DNA from: Alitta virens
Taxonomy: Eukaryota; Annelida; Polychaeta; Phyllodocida; Nereididae
Reading direction: 5' to 3'
NCBI GenBank assembly: GCA_932294295.1
Contig: OW028573.1
Coordinates: 56,329,829-56,393,828, forward strand
DNA length: 64,000 bases
In this document: positions 52,652-64,000 of the stretch, piece after piece
Position numbering within the stretch: position 1 is the first letter of the stretch
Layout: each line of letters opens with the position of its first letter
The notes under the pieces: generated by a model
Databases searched by the model: none
What the model was told of the DNA's origin: nothing
Seen by the model: only the letters and a program-made list of their open reading frames with translations
Made by a program: the position numbers and the translations under genes

Positions 52652-55600
52652 TCATTGAACAGCAGTTAAAACTTGCGGATTAATTGATTGCATGGTTGAA
52701 GGAATTGCCCGGTGGCTTGAGACAACTTGTGGCAAAGCTCTACTGATGTTCACATCATTGCTCAGAAAATCCTTTATTCCAGCTAGTGCATGGTCCATTG
52801 CTGACTTTAGTTCGCTTACCTAAAAACAAATGGAATGTTAAGTCTTGGAAAGAACTAGTTCATATTTCTAATCTTCTAGTGACTTCATACAAAAACTTAA
52901 ATTAAGGCTAATTTGTGCTGAATGAATTATTGTGCACGGCTATTCTATAAGCAAAACAGCTCGAATAGCTAACCTGTTTGAGTTTCTAAGTATATACTTG
53001 CCTTTGAAGCATTGCTATTTGTTTCCACAGATACTCGTCCCAGTTCCGATGTATTGTAGATCCCTCTCAGTTTATAATATTCCATCAGAGCATGATGAAG
53101 TTTCGACTGTAGTCCTTTTACCTTTTTATATGGAAATACAAAACAATATATAATTTCTGACACCTTACTGGTGCTTTTCTTCTTCTCGGGATGCATGATT
53201 AATCTCACCTGTTTTAAGTCTTTCAAATGCTGCTCTAGGATGAGACATCGGTTATATTTATCCAGAACTTGATTCTGTAGTACTAGACATTGATTTTGGA
53301 TCTCTCTGTATTTGGCAGCAAGTTCTTTGTTCAACTTGACATTATAGCTATAATCCTCCTGTGACAGATTGAAATGGTTTTATTAAAAAATATGTTTGGA
53401 GCGAGATTTTTATGCAATATGAAGGTGAAAATATGTTGTACCTTGGTTTCCTCAAAAGCTATTTTGCGTTCCTTAATGTGCTCCTTGTGGCGTTTTTCAA
53501 GGTCTCTGAACCGAGCTAGTGTAATAATAATAACAATTTGAATAATAAGATATGAAAAGGAATATTTAAATTTCATCATAGTCAATTCAGGGATCTCTCC
53601 CAACTTTCAAAATTATTAGCCACGGTCAGATAGATTGTACAGTAAATGGTCATCTGAAAATTAGCCACAAATGACAAAGTATAAAATTAGTTTAGCCACA
53701 TGGCTATTGGATTAGCATAATGCTACGTGGCTACTGCTAGCGAGAACCCTGTCAATTAACAAATATGATTAATGTAGTATAAAATGGCTACAAGCAATAC
53801 AATTTTTGGTCATCCATGCAGTCTCATGATTATACTCACCATTCACTTGATCCAGTTGACTCTTAGTTTCATTAATTATATGTTTATTGGTGTTTATTTG
53901 AATATTAAGTTCATCCAGTTCATCCCTGTCAAAGAGATGAATAAAAAAAGTGAGTCATGAATCTGAAATTGTATGGTATTAAGATAATTTAAAGATTAGC
54001 AGTGTTGGTCCAGTTTATATCATTAATTGTAGGCACTTACTGCAATGTGTTGATATCAGATTGGGTCTTCTTTATGGTCTTTTCCATTCTGTTTTGAAAT
54101 GCAGTCATGTCCTTTACATTTTGTTGCATGTTGGTAATTTGCCACTGTATGTCTACTAAATCTTTCTTCAGTTTGTCTCGTTTCTCCTGGAAGTAAAAAT
54201 AATATATTTGAAGTACAATTAAGCTTCAAGTTATATGGCTTAGTGTCTGAACTTTTGAAGTGGTGCTGTAAAGTACTCAACACTTACCATCCGTTTTGCA
54301 CATTCTGGAACAAGTTGATTCTTCGCTTTCTCAAACTCGTCCTCAAGTGCTTTTTGCTTCGCTATAGCATCCTTCATTTGAGCTTCCAAAATAGCTATGG
54401 CCTAAATATGATCATTATTGATGGGTAGCTACTTTCTAACAGCAAATTCATAGCATGAAATGTCAAAAATATAATTTTTTTTAACAGTTTGATATGAAAA
54501 CCACTTGTCTAAAACTAAACCATTACATTTTGTCTACCTTGTCTTGATAGTAAGGGCTGTTCCATTAAAAAAAAGAGGGCGGTGGACAGGAACATTTTCA
54601 GACCCTCCCCCCCCCCCCCCCCACCCCAATAATCTGCAATTCATGAATTGATGATTAAAATATTTATATTTCTGTGAACTGCTTCCACTTGAAATAAAGT
54701 TTGATCTTTCAGGTATATAACTGATCAATCTATGGTATACCTGTAAGTGTTGGGCATGTCGCTCTCTTTGTACTTTGACCTTTTCCAAAATTCCCCTCAT
54801 CTGTTTTTCTGCCACGGCTACATTTTTCTTGGCTTTGCTCTCTCCCTGTTTGGCAGTTTTTAAATCTTCCTCATAAGATTTTTGATTGGAAATTATGCGA
54901 GCTTGTAAAACTGTCTTCCTGTGTTTCTCACTTTCAACTGTCCTTTGAAGTTCTGCAGTTGTTGTCTGTCAATTTTCAATGAGTAAAATTATTTTATTAT
55001 GTATTCTCCACAGTGGTAAGCTACAGTAACTGTAAGTAATGTAAAGCTGACCCTGAACTTACCATAAGTTCTTCCTCCTCCTCTGTATATTTATCCTTTT
55101 CACTTTGAAGGTTTTTGTGGAGAGCGTTGTTGATAATTCTAACTTTCGAAAGCTGTTCTTCAGTTGCTGCTATTTGATCTTCAGATCTGTCCATCTCTTT
55201 CTCCATTCTAGCCAAATTCTTCAGGTCAGCAACCTGTTGGGTCTCGCTGTTTAAAAAAAAAAGTCTCTAGTCATACTCCATCAGTGACTTAGAAAACCTG
55301 ATGAATATATTGAGCAACTAATTACAAATTATATACATGGATATGATTAAGTCACATTATATTATACCATTGTTTGATCTTAATTCTATAATCTTCAATA
55401 TCCAGCTCATATTCCTGATTTGATCTGGTAAGCTTCCTGAGAGAAATTTCATTCTCCTTGATTTTCAAGTTTAGTGACTCTTCTTCGCTGGCATTTTTGC
55501 GAATCTGAAAGTAAATCGATTTTATTGTCAAGTTGTTATCATTAAAAAATGGTCTGTTAACCATTTATAATTTCAAGGCACTAAAGGAGATTTGTCTTAC

Positions 55601-58428
55601 AAGTTTTTCAAGTGCAGCCTCCTTGTTGATATTGTCTTCACAAACCCTTTTCTTCTCCCACTTCTCTTGAATAATCCTAACTTCATAATCCTTAATCTGG
55701 AAATGTAAGAATTCAAGATATGTAAAACTAATAAAATAATATATTGGTGAACAGACTGGTTTCACTGCTCCAAGCAGTCTCAACCAATTTTTCGAATTAC
55801 ATCTTGGCTGGCCTGTTCAACTCGACTGACTGCAGGATGAGTATAATGCATGATTGTGTACGTCAGCTTGTCAACTTTTCATTATGATAGATAGATATGG
55901 AAATTGCAGCCCTCTAAGGCAAGTTCTTGCTGCCATCAAGGGCTGATTGATGAGGTGAGAATCTTTTACTTGTCAGCATAGACACCGAGTTCAAGGGACT
56001 GCCAATTTAACGTCTCATCTGAATGACATCCAGCTGGGATGTTGCTCATGAAGGGTACCCACTGCCCAGGCCCAAGATAGAACCTGGGTCCTTCAGAGGA
56101 GCCGGCGAGCATCTTACCACTAGACCACCCAGCTGTTGATAGTGTATGTTGATGACAAAACTTACTCTTGCTTCTTGTTTAGTTTCTCTGACTTTGGCAT
56201 TTTCACATTCAATTTCTAGAAGTGTCAACTCCTGGTGGTTTGTTTCAAGCTTCTCTTTGAAATTTTCACACTGGCCAATAAAGATTTGGTGGGTAGCTTT
56301 TGCTTTAGCTAGCTCTTCTTTGGCAATGGTCAGGTCCCTATTGACTGAAGCCAAATCATTCTTTATATGTGTTCTCTCAGCTTCTGCCTTAGAGAATGCC
56401 TCTTCAGACTTGTTCTCAGTCTTAGCACATCTTTCAACAGTGTTTGCTAATTCATCATTTGTCTGAAAGTGAAACAAGAGGTTTTTCAGGTGCATTCAAC
56501 ATTTAATCAACAATCTTACAGCATTTTTCAAGAACCATTATACAGTCCATCGTTATTCACACCTCTTGCTGGGCATTTCTTATTCTGTTCATTGCAGTCT
56601 TTTCAAGGTCCAGTTTTTCTTCCACAAGGGGACTGCAAATTATTGAAATATTATTATTAAATAACTCTGTTCAATGTAGGTATTAGGTATTAATATGAAT
56701 TTACAGACATGCATTGTAATTTGTACTCAAAGTCTAAATTTAGAAGAAGTCATAAATAAAAAAGGAATTATTAATTCAATTCAACTTCATTTATTTAATT
56801 ATTTAGCTAATCACTAATTACCAGTGTTGTTGTACGAATGCTATGTCTTCTTTAACTTTAGCATTCAAACCTTCAGCAGTGTTGACCTTGTTTTCAATCC
56901 TTGCTAAAATTCTGGACCGGTAAGACACATGCCAGTTCAACTCATTTATATCCATGGCACAGGCTTCATGTTCTACAAACAAAAACAAAAATAAAGGAAT
57001 ATATAGCACACTTTACTGAGATATTCATGAGTAATTGTGAAATATTAAAAGAGTAACTTTATCAAACTTTTGCCAAGGATGATTCTAGTCCTAAGGGCAT
57101 GTAGCTATTGTTATGGTCAGTTAAGATTAAAGATTACTTATATACCTTTCTGCACAGCAGCTGGTAATTCCAGCATTCTCTTTTCGGCTAACTTGTCAAT
57201 TTTTGCTGCCAACATCTGACTTCTATTCCTCTCTTGCTCAAGAGCATCTCTGGTCTCTAGTCTGTCCTTTTCCAAATGGGCCAAAAGAGCAGTGACCTCT
57301 TCAAGCACCTCATCTGCCCCAAGGTAAGGCAGGGGCAGAGATTCACTGCCTTGGTCACCTGTTCCTGCAGTACCTGAAAATGAGAATTAAAGACATGAAA
57401 CATTGAAAAACATACAGAAAAGAGTTGAGAAAATGCTTATAATTCCCATGTGGGAAAACAAATATATTATCAGACAGTACTCGGAACTTTGGATCCAATT
57501 CCCTGTATAGACAAGGACTCTTTTGAAATATGGGAGGGGTCAACAGATGACCTTGCATCCTGAGCAGGAGTCTGTCCAAGAAGGTCATCATGGTCATGCG
57601 TCCCTTCTGCAGTTGAAGGGGTCATGCTCAATTGTTGCTTCACTGCAAAGATGCACCATTTTGAATCAATTAAAGCTTATTCCACAGACCCAAATTATAT
57701 GAAGTGCAGACTATAATAGCTTATAGCTATTATGTATGTATGTATGTCGTTATATAATGTAATATATACCTAATAAAATATGTACATAAACAAACAGTTC
57801 ATTGTCACTAAATACCTTCCGAACTTGTAACTCGATGTGATGATTCTCTCTCTTGAGTTGTCAAGGATTTATCTTCAATGGCTGTCTGCAGAAGTTCCAG
57901 AAGTTCAGTTGCTTTCTTAATGCTAGGATCTGTTGAGTTTGAGAAGTCCCAATACCGCCTCACATACAGTTGTGGAATAAATGGCCATTTTGAAGGCAAA
58001 GATGGAAGTGTTGATTCTGGCCAAATATATAAAAACAAAATTTAACAAATATCTAAAAACAGTGGAAAATTTAACAATATTAAAATTTCTGTGTGACCAC
58101 AATTTAAAGGATGGTTTTATTGACAGATTTGAATTGTAGAAATTATATCCCAATCACTGTATGTGTTACAAACATATATGGAAGTGTGATAAAACAAACC
58201 CACAGCTTCTTATAAATTTGCGATGAATCTCTTCAATTTCTGATGTATTCCACATATGGCATGCATGACTCAATTCATACCTGTAACTGTAGAATTTGTG
58301 TCCATTGAAGTCTTTCTTTGGAGCTCTGCCAGCTCTTCTGCAGCTGACGCGGTGGAGGCAACATCATCCTTATCATCATATGATGATACGCTTTCTACTT
58401 TGACGACTTTATCATGTGGATGGGCCAT
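52652..58428 (-). CDS. Coiled-coil protein, CCDC178-like, 18 exons
   Basis: Coding exons from the start: 58281-58428, 57816-58016, 57481-57642, 57146-57373, 56822-56972, 56563-56632, 56166-56462, 55601-55696, 55368-55504, 55063-55246, 54741-54965, 54288-54401, 54041-54186, 53840-53925, 53442-53515, 53209-53358, 53002-53121, 52652-52819. All phases close, giving 918 residues from ATG (58426-58428) to TGA (52652-52654). The N terminus is acidic and Ser-rich, followed by a W-P-F-I-P-Q-L-Y-V-R-R-Y-W-D-F segment. The remainder is almost continuous coiled coil rich in Glu, Lys and Gln. The exon 4-6 region (E-H-E-A-C...H-C-P-L-V-E-E-K-L) and the length resemble CCDC178, from memory of the family. 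Such proteins are often ciliary or testis-associated, but no function is shown here. The intron after 53002 uses a GC donor. Confidence 0.8.
54606..54621. repeat. Poly-C tract
   Basis: An uninterrupted run of C with an ACCCC extension, in an intron of the coiled-coil gene (poly-G on the transcribed strand). Confidence 0.9.
55895..56136 (-). mobile_element. tRNA-derived SINE, minus strand, in an intron
   Basis: Reverse complement reads CAGCTGGGTGGTCTAGTGGT (head), GGACCCAGGTTCTATC (B box), ATGAGACGTTAAATTGGC and GTGTCTATGCTGACAAGTAA. It is the same family as 46872-47140 and lies between exons 8 and 7 of the coiled-coil gene. Confidence 0.82.
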
Positions 58429-58499
58429 TTTGCTAAGTAAGAAAAATTTTTGATAATTTTACATAAAGGCCTACGCATTATGTGACAAATTTAATTTAC

Positions 58500-59230
58500 C
58501 AGTTAGTATATAATTGGGTTTGATTTTTTTTTGCCCGAGTAAATTGCCAATCAACAAATTAATAAATTAATTCAGCGTTTAAAGTCAATAAGAAATTTAA
58601 TGTTATGGTTTGAAATTAATGCCAATAATGGCCTGATGCCCTGAATATGTGAATTGACAATTGGCTGCGTGTTTAATTAACTGAGGTGTTTTATGTTACA
58701 ATGTCAATAATTGACACCATTTAATACATATTAAAGTTAATATTAGCCCCCTGGGCTCCTACTATTATTTCAAATGTCAGTATTCTTATTTTATTTTTTT
58801 TTACCAGTCACAACTAGGACCAACTTTCTGTAAAATAAAATATATTTACAACATGTACATGTAGTAAAGAGTGTTGCCTAACCCTTTTAGTATTATCAGA
58901 GACTATGGGTATAGTCTCTGGTATTATTATCTTTAATAATAAGACTTAAATTATTATTGTGAAAATAATATATTTTGTAAGCTAATTTTTTTAGCTTGCC
59001 TGAATCAATAGCCTGAAAATCTGAAGCGTGAAGCGGTAAGCTTAGCCTGAACGAATTTTTTTTTACATTTACTGATGTCAGTGATGATTATTTTAGTGAT
59101 TTACTGATTTACACAGTTACCGTACTTATTTAGTCACATAAAATGGTGTGACAAATAAGTCAGACACTGAATTCAAGGAAAATAGAAAGTATTCTACTTG
59201 CAAAAAAAAATATGTTGTACCTTAGTTGTG
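58500..59230. other. Upstream region of the coiled-coil gene
   Basis: AT-rich 5' flank or 5' UTR intron between the coiled-coil start codon and the promoter-like patch at 59.3 kb. No repeat family or frame is recognised. Confidence 0.4.
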
Positions 59231-59284
59231 GTCAACAAATTTCAACGTCAGGAAATGCATTTATTGCGATCTGTCATTCACAAC

Positions 59285-59425
59285 ATTGCTCTTTCGTCGC
59301 CATTTTGACGCTCCTCTTCGGCACTTGGAAACCAGCCCCGAAAGTTGCCGAATGCTTGGCGGGTTTTGCCGATGTCGCGTTGTGTCACGTGACCAAATGT
59401 TGTTCCCTATGATGGCGGACTTCTT
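59285..59425. promoter_or_regulatory. Probable bidirectional promoter with YY1-like and E-box motifs
   Basis: The patch is CpG- and GC-richer than its surroundings. It contains CGCCATTTTGACG (YY1-like), the palindromic E-box GTCACGTGAC near 59384, and GATGGCGGAC (YY1-like, opposite orientation) near 59411. It lies between the minus-strand coiled-coil gene and plus-strand ASXL, so it could serve both. TATA boxes are absent, as usual for such promoters. Confidence 0.5.
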
Positions 59426-59964
59426 GCTCAGAGGAGAGAAACTATACGTCTTTTGAAGCCGAATTTTCACTCATCGAGATGACATAAGTTCAGATCTCCA
59501 CCGACAATGCAAAGTATAAAGCCAGAAGGAGAAGATCACACGGAAGTTTGGCGACCAAGATGGGTCGAAATCGCAAAAGTCGTTAGTAATATTTGACCTA
59601 CATCGCAGCTTTTTCGACATTTCGAAACTTGTCTTTCAGTGAAGTGAATCATTTTGCACCTCCGAATTAGCTGAGATGAGGAAAAAATCTCGAAATATGG
59701 CGATTTGCTAGTAAAGAAAGAGTATCGTAGCACATGCACGCTCTGTCATGTCTGCAGGCATTAATCTCTTTAGAGCACGAGGGTGCCATGTGCACTAAAT
59801 TTTGCAAAGAAAAGAAGCTCATTCCAGAAACTTGCCAATGTCTCACAATTTCGAAAGATGATCAAGATCATTCAGTTACTTAGCTTACTTCATTGCGGCC
59901 ATGTGGCTTGTTAGGGAATACATTGGTTGAAGATGTGTTTTTTTTTTGTACTCTAGTCTCAGAA

Positions 59965-60220
59965 CTGACTAAGGCTAAGGATCTTGCAAGAAAACCTGTG
60001 TCTGTGAGCATCCTGTCAAACTGAGACAGCCTGCCCATGCACTGAGAGTGTTGTCTGTCACAGCAAGAGACATACACCAGGAAATATTTGATGCATCTTC
60101 AACTGTTTTAGCAAAGGATATTGCAAGCAAACCTGTGTCTGTGATCATCCTGTCAAACTGAGACAGCCTGCCATGTCACTGAGTGCATGTGTGACAAACT
60201 GAGAGTGTTGTCTGTCACAG
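59965..60220. repeat. Tandem duplication of about 145 bases
   Basis: The block with CCTGTGTCTGTGAGCATCCT, CAAACTGAGACAGCCTGCC and GAGAGTGTTGTCTGTCACAG is repeated with a short internal insertion in the second copy (TGTGTGACAAACT). Confidence 0.85.
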
Positions 60221-60224
60221 CAAT

Positions 60225-60380
60225 ACAGCAGTTTTTGAGCGAGTATTGACACTTCAGGGGTGAAAGAGACAAATCAGAAAGATTGTAAATAATTGACCAA
60301 CTTTTCTAGCCCATTCCTAATGTTGTCATAAAATACTTGTCTATAAAATTTGGTCAAATGATCGAGGTGAAAACAAGTTT
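60225..60380 (+). repeat. Dispersed direct repeat, copy 1
   Basis: TTGACACTTCAGGGGTGAAA, TTGACCAACTTTTCTAGCCC and AAAATACTTGTCTAT words are shared in order with 61300-61505. Noncoding. Confidence 0.8.
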
Positions 60381-60681
60381 ATTGTCCAGATGTTGGGGTG
60401 ATTATTGCATTCTTATCAAATATTTCAATCAGTCTGAAAAGTCGTTCTGAGGATGCAACTGTCCATGCTCGCTCTAAAACTGCTGTAGACCTACACAGGA
60501 AACATGATCCATCATCAAGATTACTTGGAAAAGTGACTGTAATTTGTTTAAAATAGGTCTAAACTCGGCGACATTGACTTTCTCCATGCATCCAAATTTG
60601 CAACTCTAAGACTAAACCAAACTATCACATGATTTAGCTGAGTGTACCATGAAAATTGGATACAGTCATATCCACTTACAA

Positions 60682-60846
60682 TAGGGTGGGGGCCTAGCTC
60701 AGTGGTAGCGCGCTGGACTTTCAACCACAATGTTTGATGGCTGTTTCATCCTTCGTCTCATTGCCAAGGTCCCTACCTGTCCTAATTAGCCCATCAGGTG
60801 CAGAAATACAGGACGTAAATCCACCACCACACCACCACACCACCAC
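60682..60846 (+). mobile_element. tRNA-derived SINE with 10-base target duplication
   Basis: Head GGGGGCCTAGCTCAGTGGTA (A box), body with CTGTCCTAATTAGCCCATCA and GTGCAGAAATACAGGACGTA, and a CCACCACAC-repeat tail. Flanked by CCACTTACAA at 60672-60681 and 60847-60856. Same family as 25633-25775 on the opposite strand. The B box is altered. Confidence 0.9.
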
Positions 60847-61299
60847 CCACTTACAACATGCTTTTTGGGATTGTCAAAAAGTATGACTGGGTTTAGTAAA
60901 TACATGTGCTGTGTAAATGACTTAGACCGAATAGAATTCTGCACGAAGTCTAGATCAAGAGATCATTTAATGTGTTAATGGCTTCATAAATATAACCGGT
61001 CCTTTATTCAATGGAACGTGGGGTGTTTTCAATTCGAAGACCAGCCGGCCCTCGTATAATTCAGCTTACTGCATGTAGTTGAGATGCACTAGTGCGCGCT
61101 TAGCACGTCTGCCCACTGCAACTACAAATCTAATGCTCCCAGTTCGCCAGAATGGCGTCACTGCAACATGTGCAAGGAAGGCTAAATTTGCGTGGATAGC
61201 TACCAAATAACAGTACGACAGCTCATAACATTAGTTGTCGGAGCAAGAGAAATCTTAAAAGTAAGTTTTTAACCAGAAAGACAGGTACGCTAACAAACA

Positions 61300-61505
61300 G
61301 CAGTTTTAGAGCGAGCATTGACACTTCAGGGGTGAAAGAGACAACATCAGAAAGAGTGTTAAGTAATTGACCAACTTTTCTAGCCCATTCCTAATGTCCT
61401 TGTCATAAAATACTTGTCTATACAAGCCACTAGTGGAGAAGATACAGAAAAGCATTACAACTGTACAGAAAAGGAGTAAAATTTGGTCAAATAAGGTGAA
61501 AACAA
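61300..61505 (+). repeat. Dispersed direct repeat, copy 2
   Basis: Longer, diverged relative of 60225-60380, with an extra block (CACTAGTGGAGAAGATACAG...) before AAATTTGGTCAAAT. Confidence 0.8.
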
Positions 61506-61509
61506 TACA

Positions 61510-62329
61510 AACTATAATTCCTCATTTATAAAAGGCGCATCCCAGAGTTATCCCTGCAAATTTCGAGTAATACGGGCAAGTGTTACTCAGTATTACTATT
61601 ACTTCATTAGTGTTCCGTTACTTTTTTAGTGTTCCGTAAGAACAAAGAAACATTTTGTGGGACTGACCACCATGGCAGTGTGCAAAAAAAGTTGCCCTCT
61701 TCTAGGGATGAATTGATTTCACATAGGTGAAAATTGAAAGGTTACAAAATGTGCCAAAATGAATCACAGGACCCATGACTATGACCAGTGCTAGTTGTTG
61801 TACACAAAATAGACAATTAGAATCAACGAACATCTTCTGAATTGCAATTATTGACAGTGGCTTTGAGAACAGTGATTAGCCTTTTTATTTAATACCCAAC
61901 AGTTGACTTGGTCCTTTGCAAACATGACATAGTGCCTCTCCAAGTAACACTTGTCCAAGGTGCACTATCACTTTTCCTGGGCTGTTGGACAAGCGTTAAT
62001 GTTGAGCTCTGACAGTGGTACAGTACACTGAAAATCATGTAAATTTGTAGAGGAGGCCTAAACCTACTTGTAAAAACTTTTTATATTAACAGCAGTTAGG
62101 GTTGTCATGGATATGCTGTATCTCGATGAATCGGACAAGTGGATTTCCGAGGCAGCTTGGTTGATGGACAAACTTGTGCATCTCTTAGTGTTTCGGCACA
62201 CTGGCTGTGAGGTCAATAATTTGCACCTTGTGTGCTTTTCAGTCCTGCCAAAGTAGTACAAACAGCATAATATGAAAGGCTGTGTGGACCAAGCAGAGTT
62301 ATTTTTCAAATCTCTTTTTACCTTTCTAG
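61510..62329. other. Upstream ASXL intron or flank
   Basis: No exon is recognised. The N-terminal HARE-HTH exon(s) expected for ASXL were not found here or further left. Confidence 0.35.
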
Positions 62330-64000
62330 GATTCAAAGAAGCCACTCGAACTTCAGTGGAAAACTCCTTCACTCCCAAAAATGTGACTGCCCTGCAGGTA
62401 AGGAGGCAATTAAAATTCGCTCTGTGCTTGTCTTTTAAATGCTTCATGAATCGCATATTTATGGCCCGTGTTTTGCAGAGCTCAGGCTACTCGTCTTCGA
62501 CTCCTAGTGAGGGAAATAGTGTTGAGGGAGAGCTTATGAATGAAGGAGATGATCTTTTGTCAAAAGCAGGAAGAAAAAAAGGTAACGAGATTACGAGACG
62601 CCTTTGGTATACACTGGCACGTGGTATTTATATGTCTATATGAGGTATGTAATTGGTGACATGGATTGAACCATGTGTTTTCGTATTTTTCAGTTGAAAG
62701 TGCACACGCTTTAGGTGAGTGTGGGTCACTGAAAGGGCCTGTTGGGCAAGCCTTGACCTCATCAAACCTCAGTGATGATGATGTTTCTTGTACACAAGGC
62801 TTACGATCTCGTATCCACTCGAAACGGAAAAAAGCTCGTAAAAGAGGCATCAGATCTGTCAAGATGAATTCTGGTGAGTATGATCAAAGAGGTTAAAATA
62901 GTTGCTGTGGATGATTTTTGTGTCAATACATTCGTGACTGCATAAGTAATTGGTTTTACTGTAGCCCTTGAATCATAATCACGGACTGTTCTTTCACAGA
63001 TGGATCGAATCTCGGTGGCAGCTCTGGGTCTTCCAGTGCAGCCAGCAATGCTGTGCACAAAATGAATGGTTCTCTGAATAACAAAGCCAGGAATCTGCTG
63101 ATGCCAGGATCTGGTCGTCCAAAGCAGACTATCAGAGAAATCCTGGCGTCTATTCCTGGATTTAAGGTAAGGCTGTGCTCCGGTGATGATTTATTAGAGC
63201 TCTATAAGTTTTATTGTGTTATGCTATTTATTATACTTTTCGGAAAAAGTGCAGTATAGCGGACCCAAATTTATGTCCATATTTACAAGCGACGTTGCCA
63301 GGCCTATGACGTCAAATGCTTGAATTTAATGTGTGACGTCGCAAACATAGGGCGGCTGTGACCATTTTCAAGGCAAGAACGCAGTTTATTATTGTTTATT
63401 TTTGCTGTTTCTTCAAACCCCCGATAATCTACACATGTTATTCTTATCGTTTGCCACAACAACATTTGGTCAAAAATACTGACTATTTTCAGATTTAATG
63501 GAAGCCAAATATGGGCATAAATTTGGGTCCGCTATACTGCACTAAACCCTACTTTTCATCATAAATTAATTGACTGTATTGGTCTTCTGCAGCCTCGCAG
63601 GCGTCCTGCTCGGAAACTGAGCACAGCTGCTCAGATCAGGCAGACGAAGGAGGGCTGTATTGATCTGGAGACACCAGATTCCATCCTTGTCAACATCAAC
63701 CCCCGAGAGTTGATCAACAAACACACCTTCGCCCAGCTGCCTGCCCACTATCAGTATCGTCTACTCCAGCTTCTACCAAAGTGTGACCGTGTCTATGGTC
63801 CTGATGGTGCTTTGAGGTAATTCTTCTCATTATGTGGTATATCAGTCAATTAAGCATTAACTTATGATCGAGGTTATAAATGTAGTGTATGATAACCTAA
63901 ATTTGACATTGTTTCAATATTTGTCCATTGCAGACTTGGTCCAACATCGCTAAACAATGAGTTCTTCTCCAAAGCATGTTTGGAGTGGCGCGAGAGATTG
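62330..64000 (+). CDS. ASXL: ASXL/Additional sex combs homologue, internal exons, running off the right edge
   Basis: ASXL proteins activate the deubiquitinase BAP1 for H2A and take part in Polycomb regulation in the nucleus. Exons: 62330-62397, 62479-62581, 62694-62873, 63000-63166, 63593-63816 and 63934 onward. All have GT-AG borders and compatible phases. The first three encode Ser- and Lys/Arg-rich linker ([10 protein letters not shown]). The fourth carries [17 protein letters not shown]. The fifth has [23 protein letters not shown] and I-N-K-H-T-F, entering the DEUBAD domain that contacts BAP1. The sixth continues with L-N-N-E-F-F. The DEUBAD residues are well conserved. The HARE-HTH start and the PHD end lie outside what I can see. 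Exon 1 as listed is the least certain. Confidence 0.92.
63248..63543. mobile_element. MITE of the AGTGCAGTATAGCGG family, copy 2
   Basis: Starts AGTGCAGTATAGCGGACCCA and ends TGGGTCCGCTATACTGCACT, exact inverted termini that extend with AATTTATG/CATAAATT. It lies in an ASXL intron between 63166 and 63593. Same family as 50884-51157. Confidence 0.92.

Overview
The window is metazoan nuclear DNA: AT-rich, intron-containing, and crowded with retroelements, SINEs and palindromic DNA-transposon derivatives. The recognisable genes (ASPG-type asparaginase, cytosolic asparaginyl-tRNA synthetase, an ADAMTS-type spacer domain, Asterix/WDR83OS, a CCDC178-like coiled-coil protein, ASXL) and the repeat style (CR1-like LINE pieces, tRNA-derived SINEs) point to an invertebrate, probably marine. 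I cannot assign a phylum.

Layout. Positions 1-11,960 hold most of a Ty3/Gypsy-type element with an envelope gene on the minus strand, in transcription order gag (10560-9457), pol (9403-4427) and env (3101-351). All three frames are open. Its 3' LTR lies left of the window and its 5' LTR is not delimited. At 12.2-12.9 kb is a small C2H2 zinc-finger 3' end (+), followed by about 2 kb of diverged repeats. From 15.1 to 21.75 kb there are minus-strand exons of an L-asparaginase gene, with a LINE, MITEs and foldback repeats in the introns. From 22.3 to 31.3 kb are a LINE 3' end, SINEs, a MITE interrupted by a SINE, a damaged asparaginyl-tRNA synthetase 3' exon (+), and two phase-compatible exons of an unknown minus-strand gene. 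At 33.47-34.13 kb is a PIF/Harbinger-like MITE with a TTA target duplication. At 35.25-35.79 kb are two minus-strand exons encoding an ADAMTS-like spacer.

From 36.96 to 42.76 kb lie two decayed copies of an uncharacterised transposase-like family. The first is bracketed by copies of a GTGACTCCGTCAC motif and ends in a PHD-like finger. From 46.4 to 50.7 kb are three elements whose inverted arms are made of short repeated words; two of them sit in the first intron of Asterix (+, 48281-52142). From 52.65 to 58.43 kb is a complete 18-exon coiled-coil gene (minus, 918 residues by my exon arithmetic). It shares a presumptive bidirectional promoter near 59.3 kb with ASXL (+), whose exons run from 62.33 kb off the right edge.

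The genes do not form a pathway. Asterix, the coiled-coil gene and ASXL look intact: every splice phase I checked closes. The synthetase, the spacer gene and one asparaginase splice site each carry a small lesion, so partial pseudogenes or base-level assembly errors should be considered. No CRISPR array, rRNA or standalone tRNA gene was seen.
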